Source of the DNA: Niveibacterium microcysteis
GTDB taxonomy: Bacteria; Pseudomonadota; Gammaproteobacteria; Burkholderiales; Rhodocyclaceae
Direction: 5' to 3'
Length of the DNA stretch: 64,000 nt
Assembly (NCBI RefSeq): GCF_017161445.1
Contig: NZ_CP071060.1
Location: 1,674,001 to 1,738,000 of the forward strand
In this document: in pieces, positions 47,499-56,242 of the stretch
Position numbering within the stretch: the stretch's first letter is position 1
How the letters are laid out: the number at the start of each line of letters is the position of its first letter
Notes under the pieces: generated by a model
Seen by the model: the letters and a program-made list of their open reading frames with translations, nothing else
Told to the model about the DNA's origin: nothing
Databases searched by the model: none
Translations under genes and position numbers: made by a program

Positions 47499-47774
47499 TC
47501 AGCCCTTTCTGCCGCGCGCCTTGTCGAACTTCCGCCAGTAGGTGAAGACGTCTTCCTGCACTTCGAACTCAAGGTCGTCGAGGCGCGCTTGCATCCGTGC
47601 GCGCGCATCGGCGACGGCCTTGTTGTAGATGCAGGGGCCGATCTCTTCGAGGAAGAAGTTCAACAGCGCGCCGGCCGTCATGTTCCCGATCGGCGCTTCC
47701 ATGTTCTCGGAGAAGTATCGCTGGATGGACTCGACGGCCTGCTGGCGGTCGAGTTTGTCGAGTTCAATCGGCAT
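47499..47774 (-). CDS. DUF2164 family protein
   Basis: A 91-residue protein starting at 47774 (MPIELDKLDRQQAVESIQRY); the longer frame to 47849 is Arg/Pro-rich and not family-like. The DUF2164 pattern is complete: AVESIQRYFSENMEAPIG, NFFLEEIGPCIYNKAVADA and LEFEVQEDVFTYW. The function of the family is unknown. It is monocistronic, bordered by the repeat-rich region on its 3' side. Confidence 0.85.
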   Translation of the reverse strand: MPIELDKLDRQQAVESIQRYFSENMEAPIGNMTAGALLNFFLEEIGPCIYNKAVADARARMQARLDDLEFEVQEDVFTYWRKFDKARGRKG

Positions 47775-47995
47775 CGCGGGCCTTGCTGAACGGTCGGGTT
47801 GGGGGCTCGGCGTCGATGTGGCGTGGCGCCGTTGCGGATGATGCCGCAAGGTGTGTGGGCTGCCTACCGTATTGCCGTGCGAATTGCGTTTCGGTGGCTC
47901 GTTGAGGCGGGTTGCGCCTCAGCCAAGTTGCCCGGTATGACGGGGCGCCTGTATGCAGGTGAAACGGGCGCCAGCCGGTGCGGCGTGCGGGTGGC

Positions 47996-48754
47996 CTATT
48001 GGCTGTAGGCGTTCTGGATTCGGCCCAGCGTGCCGTCCTCGCGCATGGAGGCGATGGCCTTGTCGAACTCGCTGATGAGCGCGGGCTGGGTCTTCTTGTT
48101 GAACATCATGTAGCTCATGGCGGTTTCGACCGCTGGCCCGCTGACCCTGACTTGCTCGGCCGCGTTGAGCCGTTTGACGATGGCCTGGCCGACGACCTGG
48201 CTGATGATGACCGCGTCGACGCGCCCCACGAGCAGCTTCCTGAAGTTGCTCTCGTAGTTGGGTGCGGTGTCGAGTTTCTTGAACACGCCTTGCTTGACCG
48301 CGGCGTCGAAAGTGCCGCCGTAAGAGGTGTTATCCACCACGCCAATGGTCGTGTTCGCGAAGTCGGTCAGTGTTCCCTTGAATTCGAGCGCCGAGTTGCT
48401 GCGCACGAAGAAGACGTAGTGCTGGGTGAGCACCGGCTCTTTGGGAAACAGGTAGCGCGCTTCGCGCTGCGGCGTCCTCTTGATGGTGAACATGGCGTCG
48501 GCGTCGCCGGCTTCGACCATCGCGAGGCAGCGCGAAAACGGATACAACTCGATCCTGACCGCCTTGCCCATGCGCTTGAACGCTTCAGTGACCACGTCGA
48601 TCATCAAACCGGAAAGTTGGCCTGCACTATCGGCCACCATGAAGGGCGGGTAGTCGAAGGTCACCAGCCGCGTCGGCCGGCCCTGCGCCAAGACGGGCGG
48701 CGCCATCCAGAGCAGGCAGACGAGGGCTGTCAGCAGGCGAAGTGTGGTGCGCAT
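47996..48754 (-). CDS. Periplasmic amino-acid-type substrate-binding protein
   Basis: A 252-residue SBP_bac_3-like protein with a signal peptide ending at VLAQG (residue 23-25). The domain begins LVTFDYPPFMVADSAGQLSG and has the AMVEAGDADAMFTIKRTPQRE, TTIGVVDNTSYGG and LLVGRVDAVIIS segments of class 3 binding proteins. No permease gene lies nearby, so it may be an orphan or a sensory binding protein. Confidence 0.85.
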   Translation of the reverse strand: MRTTLRLLTALVCLLWMAPPVLAQGRPTRLVTFDYPPFMVADSAGQLSGLMIDVVTEAFKRMGKAVRIELYPFSRCLAMVEAGDADAMFTIKRTPQREARYLFPKEPVLTQHYVFFVRSNSALEFKGTLTDFANTTIGVVDNTSYGGTFDAAVKQGVFKKLDTAPNYESNFRKLLVGRVDAVIISQVVGQAIVKRLNAAEQVRVSGPAVETAMSYMMFNKKTQPALISEFDKAIASMREDGTLGRIQNAYSQ

Positions 48755-48828
48755 GAAAGGGCTTCCCGCTTCGTTCGGCGCAGTGGGCGGCTGATGCTCC
48801 GGCTTCTTGATCAGCGGCTGACCAGCCC

Positions 48829-49353
48829 TCAGCTATTCGGTTGTGGTGACAGCGCCTTCATCTTCTCCGCGCCTTCAGCGGTGATCTGCTGAATCTTCGG
48901 CACGAGCTTGGACATGCGCGCCTGCATGATCTGCATCGTGGTCTGCATCACCTGCGGCATCTTCTTGATCACCGCCTGGCCCGCCGGTGACTTATAGAAC
49001 GACAGCATCCCATCCACCTCTTTCTGGGTGAATGACTTCTGGTAGATGTCGAGGAACATCGGTTCGAGGGCTTCCCATTTCAATTCATCCTTTACCAGGC
49101 CCGCCAGCTTGTCCTGCGTCTCAAGCATCACCTTTTCTTGCTCAGCGGTGAACGCCTGATCCGCCAACGCCTGCTTCATGGATGCCTTCATCATTGAATC
49201 CATTTGCAGCATCACGTTGTCCACCAGCTTCTTCGAGTCGGTGACTTCGATGAGGCGCTTGACCGACGCTTCGCTGGCCGGACGATCAGCCGCGAAGGCT
49301 GGCAGTACGGCGGTGCTGAGGCAAAGGGCGAGGGCGAGTTGTGCGATCTTCAC
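48829..49353 (-). CDS. DUF2059 exported protein
   Basis: A 174-residue protein with a signal peptide (cleavage near AFA-ADR, residue 21). The DUF2059 core FLDIYQKSFTQKEVDGMLSF followed by YKSPAGQAVIKKMPQVMQ is unmistakable. It is helical and Met-rich, probably periplasmic. No biochemical role is established. It lies 74 bp upstream of the binding-protein gene on the same strand. Confidence 0.87.
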   Translation of the reverse strand: MKIAQLALALCLSTAVLPAFAADRPASEASVKRLIEVTDSKKLVDNVMLQMDSMMKASMKQALADQAFTAEQEKVMLETQDKLAGLVKDELKWEALEPMFLDIYQKSFTQKEVDGMLSFYKSPAGQAVIKKMPQVMQTTMQIMQARMSKLVPKIQQITAEGAEKMKALSPQPNS

Positions 49354-49477
49354 GGGTGGATTCCTTGGTGAATCGGTGTTCGATGAACGGGGCGCGAGCG
49401 CGCTGGGGACAAAAGCCTAGCAGCTTGGTGCGGCGTTTGCGGGCCAGCGTTGCGCGGTGTTTGACTCAAAGCGGCGT

Positions 49478-50137
49478 TCAATTGCCCTCGGCGTCGCATC
49501 GAAGCACAACATGAGTCGCATTCTCGCTCGCTAGATGCTGCACGCATCTGAACCCGGCGGCGCGCAGATCAACGCCTTCCAGCAGGCGTTCGCCGCGGCC
49601 CAGCAGCACTGGCGCGATGGCCAGATGCATCTCATCAATCAGGCCCGCGCGCAGATATTGCTGAATCGTGTTGGTGCCGCCACCGATACGCACGTCCCTG
49701 TCGCCGGCTGCCTCGCGCGCGCGATCGAGCGCTTCGACAATGCCGCCGGTGACGAAGTGAAACGTCGTGTTGCCCGCCATTTCGATCGAAGGGCGGGCGT
49801 GGTGCGTGAGGATGAAAACCGGTACGTGGTAGGGTGGCTCGTCGCCCCACCAGCCCTTCCAGTTCAGGTCCGGCCACGGGCCGCGCATCGGGCTGAACAT
49901 GTTTCGCCCGAGAATCCACGCGCCGATGTTGGTGAAGCCGCGCTGGGCGAATTCGTCGTCGACGCCCGTGGTACCTTCGTCCACACCGAACAGCGCGCGC
50001 TGGAAGGTGCGCGTCGGAAAAGCCCACTGGTGCAAATCTGTACCGCCCACACCCAGCGGGTTGTTGATGTCCTGATCCGGACCGGCGCCGTAGCCATCCA
50101 GGGAAATCGTGAAGCTCTCGACTCGCACTCGCGTCAT
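49478..50137 (-). CDS. RibD C-terminal / dihydrofolate-reductase-like protein
   Basis: A 219-residue reductase-like protein beginning at 50137 (MTRVRVESFTISLDGYGAGP), with a purine-rich GAGGGGG site; the longer frame to 50395 overlaps the neighbour and is not protein-like. Family features are the N-terminal SLDGYGAG, GAWILGRNMFSPMRGPW, VFILTHHARPS, and the nucleotide-binding IGGGTNTIQQYLRAGLIDEM. Members are NADPH-dependent reductases of unknown substrate, often annotated as deaminase-reductase proteins. Confidence 0.87.
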   Translation of the reverse strand: MTRVRVESFTISLDGYGAGPDQDINNPLGVGGTDLHQWAFPTRTFQRALFGVDEGTTGVDDEFAQRGFTNIGAWILGRNMFSPMRGPWPDLNWKGWWGDEPPYHVPVFILTHHARPSIEMAGNTTFHFVTGGIVEALDRAREAAGDRDVRIGGGTNTIQQYLRAGLIDEMHLAIAPVLLGRGERLLEGVDLRAAGFRCVQHLASENATHVVLRCDAEGN

Positions 50138-50228
50138 TGCCGTCCCCCTCGATTTCAAACCATGCCCGAATGTTCGACTTGGTTCGGCGCGATGCGCAAC
50201 CGCATCGAATGCGACACCGGTTGCCCGC

Positions 50229-50516
50229 TCAGCCCGCCTGCTTGAGCACCCAGACCACCGCCAGGGCCGCACCCATGGCAACTTGCGCCCACACCGCCGC
50301 CCGCATGAGCTTCCGTAACCCCGCACCCAGCGATTCGCGCGACCTGACAAGCACGCCGACCAGCAGCACCGGGAAGTACGCCAGCACCCAGGCAAACCAC
50401 GCCACCCCGATGCCCATGCACCCGAAGCTTTCGCACCGCAGTCGCCATATCAACACGACGCACGCGGCCAGCGCTAGCACGGCGACGACATAAATTGCGG
50501 CGAATGCTTTGCTCAC
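50229..50516 (-). CDS. Small membrane protein
   Basis: A GTG at 50516 gives 95 residues (VSKAFAAIYVVAVLALAACV) with three predicted membrane helices (about 5-25, 32-53, 70-92) and a short charged loop SRESLGAGLRKLMRA. The frame is open further upstream to 50627, but that part is hydrophilic and unlike a membrane protein. I recognise no family. Confidence 0.5.
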   Translation of the reverse strand: MSKAFAAIYVVAVLALAACVVLIWRLRCESFGCMGIGVAWFAWVLAYFPVLLVGVLVRSRESLGAGLRKLMRAAVWAQVAMGAALAVVWVLKQAG

Positions 50517-50744
50517 GGATTGGGGCCTTGAGTGTTTGAAAACCCGACTCGAATCTTGACCTGCGGGCGACCGGCCAAAGCGCGGAGCTTCCGGCGTCCG
50601 CGCGCCCGCCGAGCGTACGGCGAGCATGGCGGATTTGCCAGATCCCGCCGGCGACGGGGCCTGCCACGGCCGCTGGCCGGGTGGCGACGTTCGAGATGAG
50701 CGGCGGCGCCCCGCGTGCCGGGTGAAGTGACCTCGACGGAAGGG

Positions 50745-51347
50745 CTAGGCATTGCTGCCTGACTTCGGATGAATCGTTTCGCCCTTGCTCAGCATGTCCA
50801 CAAATTGAGCGATCCGCTTGGCGCGGGTTTCCGGTTTCTTGCAGTTGTGGACGCGGAAGAGGATGGCGTATCGATTCCGGCTGTCGAGCCCCGCGAAGAA
50901 CGCCTTTGCTTCACTGTTCCCGTCCAGTGCTTGCTGCAAATCGCCGGGGACCTCTGCCGTGCTGGCAGAGGCATAGGCCGCGTCCCAGCGTCCATCCTCC
51001 TTCGCACGCTCAATCGCCAGCAGGCCGGCGGCTCGCATCCTGCCCGATGCGATCAGCGTCTCCACCTTGGCCTTGTTGACCTGTGACCAGATGCTTTTCG
51101 GTGTTCGGGGCGTGAATCGCTGGAGCCAGTAGTGCTCATCCTGGGACTTCTTCTGCCCATCGATCCAGCCGAAACACAGCGCGCTCTCAAGGGCCTCGGC
51201 ATAAGTGAGCGTTGGCTGCGCGGCCCCTTTCTTCGCAATGCGCAGCCATACCGCCGGCGAAGTGGCGCCATGTTGCTCGAGCCAGGCTTCCCAGTTCGCT
51301 TGCGCGTTCATCGTCAGTATCGATTCGCTCATATCGTGCTTCGCCAT
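50745..51347 (-). CDS. YdeI/OmpD-associated family protein
   Basis: A 200-residue cytoplasmic protein of the YdeI family: ANWEAWLEQHGATSPAVWLR, ALCFGWIDGQKKSQDEHYWL, QRFTPRTPKSIWSQVNK, then the C-terminal ETRAKRIAQFVDMLSKGE. Homologues have been linked to stress and peptide resistance, without a defined activity. It stands alone. Confidence 0.88.
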   Translation of the reverse strand: MAKHDMSESILTMNAQANWEAWLEQHGATSPAVWLRIAKKGAAQPTLTYAEALESALCFGWIDGQKKSQDEHYWLQRFTPRTPKSIWSQVNKAKVETLIASGRMRAAGLLAIERAKEDGRWDAAYASASTAEVPGDLQQALDGNSEAKAFFAGLDSRNRYAILFRVHNCKKPETRAKRIAQFVDMLSKGETIHPKSGSNA

Positions 51348-51730
51348 GGGTATTCCGAGTTATGCGTCAGCAACCCAAGTCCGCCGGATATCCATCGGCG
51401 TGAGCGCCGCACGAACCGTATCGAGATCAAAGGCGTACTTTCGTGCGCCAAGTCGGACTTGACCGAGGCGCGCACTACGACCGTGCCCCCTTGCCGTGCG
51501 GCATCGCTGGACCCACGACACCACATTTGGCGCCCTGGCGGCGGCGCCACATGATCTTGCCGCAAGCGCCGTCGCCTGCCTATGGGTTCGTTGTCACCGC
51601 GACGCGTATCCGCCCCGCGGCGACGTTCTCTGCGGAGCTCCAGCGCGACTTCGCTGCCCGACCTGGCCGCGTAACGTCTGGGCGAAGGGCGCGCGACCGA
51701 GGGCTGCGCCGCAGCACCAGCGAACGCGCA
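51348..51730. other. 380 bp with no recognised gene
   Basis: Short frames on both strands are Arg/Ala/Pro-rich and lack domain signatures or ribosome-binding sites. I see no hairpin with a T-run. It may contain the promoter for the minus-strand YdeI gene near 51350-51420. Confidence 0.4.
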
Positions 51731-52225
51731 TCAGGTGCTAACCGGCTTGCCGGTCCAGGTGCTGAGCTTTGCGGCGGCGATCGATGCGCCGACATCGTCG
51801 TTGGATTCACCGAGCGCGATCGACGAGAAGCCGCCCAGCGACAGCGAGACGGCATAGCGGCTGTTCGTTCTGCCTTCGTGCGCATAAACGTCCGCGACGC
51901 GGATGTGGCGCACCTGGTCGAAGCGACACAGCACGCCTCTTACGTTCGAAACGGACTTCGTCTTGCGATTGAGGGTGAGCGCCTGGAAGCTGCCGCGGAT
52001 GGTCAGCTCGTCTTCAGACTCGGACAGCACTTCGAAGTCGCTGCGGTCTTCGCTGTTGTCGCTTGGGTCGGAAAACAGCGGGGCGTCGTTGTCTATCCAG
52101 CGTGGCGCGCGAAAGAACACGAAGGCGAGTGCCAGGGCGAACGCTGCGATGCCCAGCGAGAAGGTCGAGGCAATCAGCGCGGCGATCAAGGTGGCGCCAG
52201 CCAGAAAATATGAAACGCGGTCCAT
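51731..52225 (-). CDS. Hypothetical membrane-anchored protein
   Basis: A 164-residue protein. A hydrophobic N-terminus (residues about 5-40, ATLIAALIASTFSLGIAAFA) forms one or two membrane segments. The remainder is soluble and beta-rich: SEDELTIRGSFQALTLNRKT, then VLCRFDQVRHIRVADVYAHE and SRYAVSLSLGG. The pattern resembles small bacterial proteins whose cytoplasmic domain looks PH-like, but I assign no family. Confidence 0.6.
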   Translation of the reverse strand: MDRVSYFLAGATLIAALIASTFSLGIAAFALALAFVFFRAPRWIDNDAPLFSDPSDNSEDRSDFEVLSESEDELTIRGSFQALTLNRKTKSVSNVRGVLCRFDQVRHIRVADVYAHEGRTNSRYAVSLSLGGFSSIALGESNDDVGASIAAAKLSTWTGKPVST

Positions 52226-52370
52226 CGATCAAAAGACTCAGTGCCGGACGTTGGGTTGTGCGCGAACGGGTTGCAGCCGGCAGGAGTTTAGCGTGTCGCC
52301 CGGCTGGTTGAGTTCGCCGCAAGCCCCTTGGGCAAACGCTTGCCGAGACGGCGTGGGCGAAGGGCTGTGT

Positions 52371-53879
52371 TCAGCGCTCGGTGGCCGGCGTGCCGGTGAT
52401 CTGGGTCATCCAGGCGAACAGTTGATCGAGGTCGTAGTCGCCGCTGTGGGGGATGCCCCAGGGCAGCGCGAGGTCGACATCCAGCCCTTTGTTTTGCAGG
52501 GCGAGCGCCAGCATGGCGGGAATCGCGAACGAAGTGTCGCGGTCGCTCGCGCCGTGGCGGATTCGCCAGTGCTTGGCTGGCGTGGCGCCGGGGGCGCCCA
52601 GGTAGCTCATCGGGTTCATCATGCGCACCGTCTGCGCATCGGCACGTATTGAGCCGGCGACGCGGCTGTGCGCGAACGAGAAGTCGGTGAAATGGCGTGC
52701 CTTGACCTGTTCGGTGCCGAAGAGGTCGTTCTCGCCGCTGCCGAGGTCCACCGCGTCGAACGCCGGCGGCGGTTTCTGGCGAGCCATGCCGCGTACGTAG
52801 GCGGCGAAGTCGATGTCACGCACCTTGGCGTCTTCCAACTTCACACCGGGCGCCGAGCCGACTGGCTGGCCGGCGGCCTGGGCCTGCTGGGCCGATGCAG
52901 TCAGCAGCTGCTTCACGTAGTCCTTGAATGTGCCGTTGCCGTCGGCATCGAGCGTCAGCGCGCGCCCGTCGGGGCCGCGTAGCGCGAGGCTGTTGAGGTA
53001 CGTCGGGAACCGCGTCTTCAATGCACTGGAGAGCGTCACCTGGTCCGGCGTGAGGGTGCCAGCGACTTCCTTGCGCTCGACCTTGAAGTCGAGCATGGCG
53101 ATCGAGATGGCCTTGTAGTCATTCACGCCCTGGAACTGCCATTCGTAGGCGGCGTCGGCGTGTTCGAGATTTGTGATCGGGCAGTAGGCCGAGACGGCGA
53201 AGATGTCGTCGCGTGCCGGGGCGGCGCCCAGTGCGCGCAGGGCGGCGTCGTAGTCGGCGCTGTTGCCGCTGGCGCCCAGCAGGGCGGACAGTGCGCCGCC
53301 AGCGCTGGTGCCGTTGGAGATGATGCGCTCGGCGCTGCCGGGCATGCGGGCGTCGTTGAAGCGCAGGTAGCGCACCGCCGCCTTCAGATCGACGATGGCG
53401 GCCGGGGCCTTTCCGGTATAGCGCCCGTCGGCGCCCTGGCTGGTGCGGCCTCGTGCGCCGGGGGCGGCCACGACATAGCCACGCAGCAGGGCTTCGGCGA
53501 TGGTGTTCGGGCGGTTGGGCGGGCCGGGCATTTTGGCGCCGTCGAGCGACCCCGGTGGCGCGGGCATGTATCCGCCGACCTGATTGGGCAGGAAGATCGG
53601 CGCGGTGTCGGCCGTGAAGTCGCCGATCCGTTCGCCCCGGAAGTAGGCGTCCGGCACGTAGATGTTCATCGCCTGTAGGCTCGCGTCGACCGGCTTGGCG
53701 ACGTAGACGATGTTCTCGTAGGCGCGCACGACGATGCGCTGGCCGCGCAGTTCGACTTCCCGCTTCACGTAGTGATCGGCATCGAATACCAGGTCCGATG
53801 CGGCGGGGGCCGCGTGGGCGGCATTGAGACTGATTGCGCCAGCGGTGGCGGCAGTGGTGAGCAGACTCCGTAGGCTCAT
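52371..53879 (-). CDS. Subtype-B tannase-like secreted esterase
   Basis: A 502-residue alpha/beta hydrolase starting at 53879 (MSLRSLLTTAATAGAISLNA) with a signal peptide ending at AHA-APA; GGAG precedes the ATG. The nucleophile elbow GTSAGGALSALLG (Ser192) is that of subtype-B tannases. The later Asp446 (RHGASDRDTS) and His478 (WGIPHSGDYDLDQ) have the 32-residue spacing known from the Lactobacillus plantarum enzyme, completing the triad. It would hydrolyse gallate esters of plant tannins in the periplasm; other phenolic esters remain possible. It fits a plant-polymer lifestyle but is not linked to the galactan locus. Confidence 0.78.
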   Translation of the reverse strand: MSLRSLLTTAATAGAISLNAAHAAPAASDLVFDADHYVKREVELRGQRIVVRAYENIVYVAKPVDASLQAMNIYVPDAYFRGERIGDFTADTAPIFLPNQVGGYMPAPPGSLDGAKMPGPPNRPNTIAEALLRGYVVAAPGARGRTSQGADGRYTGKAPAAIVDLKAAVRYLRFNDARMPGSAERIISNGTSAGGALSALLGASGNSADYDAALRALGAAPARDDIFAVSAYCPITNLEHADAAYEWQFQGVNDYKAISIAMLDFKVERKEVAGTLTPDQVTLSSALKTRFPTYLNSLALRGPDGRALTLDADGNGTFKDYVKQLLTASAQQAQAAGQPVGSAPGVKLEDAKVRDIDFAAYVRGMARQKPPPAFDAVDLGSGENDLFGTEQVKARHFTDFSFAHSRVAGSIRADAQTVRMMNPMSYLGAPGATPAKHWRIRHGASDRDTSFAIPAMLALALQNKGLDVDLALPWGIPHSGDYDLDQLFAWMTQITGTPATER

Positions 53880-54022
53880 GGGGTACTCCAACGCGTGGCC
53901 GGTAAGGGAACAGCCAATGCTCTCAGAATGCCGGCTGGCTGGCCACGGCGCGTCACACCTTGCAATGAGTGTGTGGCGCGAACCGCCTGATGAGGCACGG
54001 GGCGCGCGGACTGACTCGGAGA

Positions 54023-54472
54023 TCAGACCCGATCGCGCACGATCAGGTAGGCGCCAGCGACGAGCAGCGCCGCGCCCATGAGCGAGGGCAGGCCGAGCCG
54101 CGAAAGGGGGCTTTCGGCCTTCAGGGCGTCGGCGGCGAGGCCGGCGAGCAGCTGGCTTGCAACCAGCACCGAGATCGTCGCGGCGGCGCCGACCTTCTGG
54201 TAGCCCATGATGCCGGCGAACACGAAGTAGGAGCCGAGCAGGCCCGGCAGCAGCCACCACCACCGTGCAGCGCCGAGCGCTTCGGTGATGCCGGCGACGC
54301 CGTTGCGCGCGAGCAGGGTGCTGACCAGCAGCACCAGCCCGACCGCCGAGTTCGCGACCAGCGTGATGACGATGGTGGACACCGACTGCGTGATCCGCAC
54401 CATCAGCAGGTTCTGGATCACCAGTGCGGCGCCCGCGGCGGCGAGCATGGCGAGGGTGAGGGAGACGTTCAT
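54023..54472 (-). CDS. DMT-superfamily transporter, YdcZ (DUF606) type
   Basis: A 149-residue inner-membrane protein with five predicted helices, the single-repeat form of the drug/metabolite transporter family: MNVSLTLAMLAAAGAALVIQ, WWWLLPGLLGSYFVFAGIMG, then VGAAATISVLVASQLLAGLA. Such proteins usually act as dimers or with a partner. The substrate is unknown. It lies 21 bp after the GNAT gene on the same strand, so it may be co-transcribed with it and the XRE-cupin regulator. Confidence 0.85.
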   Translation of the reverse strand: MNVSLTLAMLAAAGAALVIQNLLMVRITQSVSTIVITLVANSAVGLVLLVSTLLARNGVAGITEALGAARWWWLLPGLLGSYFVFAGIMGYQKVGAAATISVLVASQLLAGLAADALKAESPLSRLGLPSLMGAALLVAGAYLIVRDRV

Positions 54473-54493
54473 TGTCGTCGGCCGGCTGCGCGT

Positions 54494-55024
54494 TCAGCCA
54501 TCCACCGGCTGCGCGGGCGTGTCGAGCAGCAGCTGGTAGAAGGCCAAATCCAGCCAGCGGCCGAACTTGAAGCCGACCTCCGGCAGGGTGCCGACATGCT
54601 TGAAGCCGAGCCGCTGGTGCAGCGCGATGCTCCCTGCGTTGGAGGCGTCGATGCCGCCGATCATCGCGTGCACGCCGTTGCGCCGTGCGGCGGCGATCAG
54701 CGCCTGCATCAGCTCCGGCCCGAGGCCCTTGCCGCGGTGATCCTTATGCACATACACCGAGTGCTCGACGCTGTACTTGTAGGCCGGCCAGGCGCGGAAG
54801 GTGCCGTAGCTGCCGAAGGCGAGCAGGCGGCCATCCGCATCCTCGATACCCAGCACCGGAAAGCCGCCTTTTCGCTTGGTCTCGAACCAGGTGACCATGC
54901 TTTCGGGCGGGCGGGGCGTGTAGTCGTACAGCGCGGTCGAGTTGACGATGGCCTCGTTGAAAATCGCGAGGATCGCGTCGGCGTGGCGCTCCAACGTGCA
55001 ATCGATCAGGGTGTGCGTACTCAT
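54494..55024 (-). CDS. GNAT N-acetyltransferase, phosphinothricin/L-amino-acid type
   Basis: A 176-residue acetyltransferase of the Pat/MnaT subgroup: ILAIFNEAIVNSTALYDYTP near the start, GSYGTFRAWPAYKYSVEHSV, acetyl-CoA loop HKDHRGKGLG, and SNAGSIALHQRLGFKHVG. Such enzymes acetylate methionine derivatives, phosphinothricin or other amino acids. Its start overlaps the stop of the XRE-cupin gene by ATGA (55021-55024). Confidence 0.92.
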   Translation of the reverse strand: MSTHTLIDCTLERHADAILAIFNEAIVNSTALYDYTPRPPESMVTWFETKRKGGFPVLGIEDADGRLLAFGSYGTFRAWPAYKYSVEHSVYVHKDHRGKGLGPELMQALIAAARRNGVHAMIGGIDASNAGSIALHQRLGFKHVGTLPEVGFKFGRWLDLAFYQLLLDTPAQPVDG

Positions 55025-55620
55025 GATGTGGATCTCGTCGCGGGTGTCGGCTGTGGGGCGCTGGTGCTCAGCGCCAGCAGATAGCGGGCGTCTTGCTTAC
55101 CCGGGTTGTGGAATACGACGCGGTCGCCCAGCGTCATCGCGAGGCAGTCGCCGGCTTCGAGTTGCCAGTGTTGATCGCCCGCGGTGATCGCCATCACGCC
55201 TTCGAGCAGCCAGAGCTGCTGGTGGATCGTGATGCTGCGTGTCGGGTTGTCGAAACTGACCCGTTGGCCGGCCGGAAAGCGCAGCTCCACCAGCTCGATC
55301 GGCGAAGGCCAGCCGGCGGGTGAGAGCTGCCGGCGCACATAGCCGGAGCCGGGGTCGGTCCACACCGGCTGATCCGCCTGCCGCGCAATCGGCTGCGGTG
55401 CGGGCGAGGGCGCGTCGGGTGCGAGCAGCGTCGGCAGCGATACGCTCAACGCATCGGCCAGCTTGTTCAGCACGGCGGCGGTGGGGCTGGTTTCCTGCCG
55501 CTCGATCAGGGAAATCATCGAGCGGCTCACGCCACTCAGTTCGGCGAGCTGATCCAGCGTGAAGCCGCGCGCCTTGCGCAGGGCGCGGACGCGGGCGGAA
55601 AGGGCGGCGTCGAAATCCAT
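55021..55620 (-). CDS. XRE-family regulator with cupin domain
   Basis: A 199-residue protein with an N-terminal HTH_3 domain (SARVRALRKARGFTLDQLAE, LSGVSRSMISLIERQETSPT) and a C-terminal cupin (LELRFPAGQRVSF-like segment, residues about 100-185, with LEAGDCLAMTLGDRVVFHNP). The architecture is that of SutR/PuuR-like small-molecule-responsive repressors. It is coupled to the GNAT and transporter genes, which it probably regulates. Confidence 0.9.
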   Translation of the reverse strand: MDFDAALSARVRALRKARGFTLDQLAELSGVSRSMISLIERQETSPTAAVLNKLADALSVSLPTLLAPDAPSPAPQPIARQADQPVWTDPGSGYVRRQLSPAGWPSPIELVELRFPAGQRVSFDNPTRSITIHQQLWLLEGVMAITAGDQHWQLEAGDCLAMTLGDRVVFHNPGKQDARYLLALSTSAPQPTPATRSTS

Positions 55621-55677
55621 GGTTCCAGTATATTGGAACCCGGCTCCATTTGGACCGCGCAGCGTTGTAGGCGGGGT

Positions 55678-56184
55678 TCAGGCGGTGGAATCGCCAACCG
55701 GTGGGTGCTCGCCTCGCACTGGTTGGTAGACCACATCGAAGCGTTCGCAGGCGACCCGCATGTCAGGCGAGAAGTGACGGCCCGCCTGCGCGCACTCGCG
55801 TTCGAAGTAGGCGCGGTGGCTTTCCTGCCAGTACGCGAGCGAGCCGTCACCTTCGCCTTCCGCCGCAGCGAAGTCGGCCGTCACCGCATCGAAGCGCACG
55901 ACCTCGACTGTGCGCGTTTCGATGACGCAGAGCGGGTCGCCGGCCGCGTTGGTGACGATGCTCAGATCCCCCGGGCGGGGCACACGGCAGCCCTCCGCTT
56001 CGTAGGCCCACATGGCGCCCGTGGTGGCGCGCTTGGTGCCGCGCAGTACCAGCTCCGCCAGTTCGTCGATCAACTCGGCGCTGTCGCCGAAGGTGCAGAC
56101 GTCGTAGAACTGCGCGTCGCTGACGCCGTTGCGGGCGCGCTTGAATGCCTCCCAGAACGGGCGAAGGGAGTCGGGAATCGTCAT
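55678..56184 (-). CDS. ASCH-domain protein
   Basis: A 168-residue ASCH (PUA-like) protein: FWEAFKRARNGVSDAQFYDV, CTFGDSAELIDELAELVLRG, TKRATTGAMWAYEAEG, RPGDLSIVTNAAGDPLCVIE and LAYWQESHRAYFEREC. ASCH proteins of this length include RNA-binding proteins and small amidohydrolases such as YqfB. The stand-alone setting does not narrow the role. Confidence 0.88.
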   Translation of the reverse strand: MTIPDSLRPFWEAFKRARNGVSDAQFYDVCTFGDSAELIDELAELVLRGTKRATTGAMWAYEAEGCRVPRPGDLSIVTNAAGDPLCVIETRTVEVVRFDAVTADFAAAEGEGDGSLAYWQESHRAYFERECAQAGRHFSPDMRVACERFDVVYQPVRGEHPPVGDSTA

Positions 56185-56242
56185 TCGCTGTTCTCCTGCG
56201 GCAATCGGTCGTCAGCGCGGACGGCACCCCGTGCGACCTCGT

